From: HXMU1420-2 sp034670145
Lineage (GTDB): Bacteria > Pseudomonadota > Alphaproteobacteria > Rhodobacterales > Rhodobacteraceae
Length of the DNA stretch: 64,000 nucleotides
Reading direction: 5' to 3'
NCBI GenBank assembly: GCA_034670145.1
Contig: JAXMOA010000019.1
Coordinates: forward strand, 61,875-125,874
Below the pieces are notes generated by a model. The model made no database searches, was not told the DNA's origin, and saw nothing but the letters and a program-made list of their open reading frames with translations. Numbering within the stretch: the stretch's first letter is position 1; each line of letters starts with the position of its first letter. Below are positions 63,828 through 64,000 of this stretch, in pieces. The position numbers and the translations under genes were made by a program.

Positions 63828-64000
63828 GCTCAGGACCCATTGATTTCAGTAGAAGGGCATGATTCACCGCAGTGGTGAACATGTCTGATCTCTTCTGGCT
63901 GAGCGATGCGCAGATGGCGCGTCTGGAGCCCTACTTTCCGAAGTCCCATGGTAAGCCGCGCGTCGATGATCGGCGCGTCCTGAGCGGGATTATCTTCATC
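63828..64000 (+). mobile_element. IS5-type insertion sequence, left end, cut by window edge
   Basis: Sequence after the ATPase stop (GGCTCAGGACCCATTGATTT, probable terminal repeat) leads to a transposase start at 63881. The right end lies outside the window, so terminal repeats and target duplication cannot be checked. Confidence 0.75.
63881..64000 (+). CDS. IS5-family transposase, N-terminal fragment
   Basis: 40 codons are visible, MSDLFWLSDAQMARLEPYFP then KSHGKPRVDDRRVLSGIIFI, a typical N-terminus of IS5-group transposases. The frame is open to the window edge. Confidence 0.85.
   Translation, partial: MSDLFWLSDAQMARLEPYFPKSHGKPRVDDRRVLSGIIFI

Overview
The window looks like a chromosomal segment from an alphaproteobacterium of the order Rhodobacterales, probably the Roseobacter group. 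Three conserved gene blocks support this. One is the mnmE-mnmG-rsmG-parA-parB block beside rho, facing a maf-aroE-coaE-dnaQ-secB-fxsA-tim44-mltA-smr block. The second is the redox regulators regB / senC-regA near ahcY. The third is a PAS-only DivL-like gene upstream of tsaE-amgK-murU-addB-addA-trxA. Most genes are intact housekeeping genes, packed tightly with many 4-8 bp start/stop overlaps.

Layout. 1-5.7 kb: end of a CAP-domain protein, an L,D-transpeptidase, an RNA m5U methyltransferase and two ABC half-exporters. 5.8-9.1 kb: CCA-adding enzyme, two NUDIX hydrolases and Hsp33. 9.1-10.8 kb: a receiver-PP2C phosphatase divergent from a lone Hpt protein. 10.9-16.2 kb: argG, a sulfotransferase-like gene, msrA and maeB. 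16.4-23.2 kb: mutS, the heat-shock pair hrcA-grpE, then rph-rdgB-hemW. 23.2-30.6 kb: parB, parA, rsmG, mnmG, mnmE, rho and hemJ, all on the minus strand, with two perfect parS sites. 30.6-31.0 kb: a 404-bp AT-rich gap with several DnaA-box-like sequences, the probable chromosomal replication origin. 31.0-37.2 kb: the maf-to-smr block, with secB and fxsA reversed. 37.1-41.7 kb: an MFS transporter, hslU-hslV, an unrecognised gene and trxA. 41.8-51.5 kb: addA, addB, murU, amgK, tsaE and divL. 51.6-57.4 kb: regB, senC, regA, an HD hydrolase, an FkbM-like gene and ahcY.

From 57.4 kb to the right edge the character changes to a decaying accessory segment. It holds a panE-like pseudogene, a fragment of an IS6-family transposase, a 0.5-kb stretch without genes, and a peptide/opine-type ABC transporter operon that includes a nitrilase-family amidohydrolase. 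The binding-protein gene of that operon has an in-frame amber codon. Its single ATPase gene looks like the front half of a DppD joined to the back half of a DppF. An IS5-type element begins immediately after the ATPase stop codon and runs off the window.

I found no CRISPR array, rRNA, tRNA, prophage or recognisable defence system. The most informative non-coding features are the oriC candidate, the two parS sites (one overlapping the start of mnmG) and a stem-loop abutting the ribosome-binding site of ahcY. All assignments come from reading the sequence and from knowledge of the families; no database search was run.
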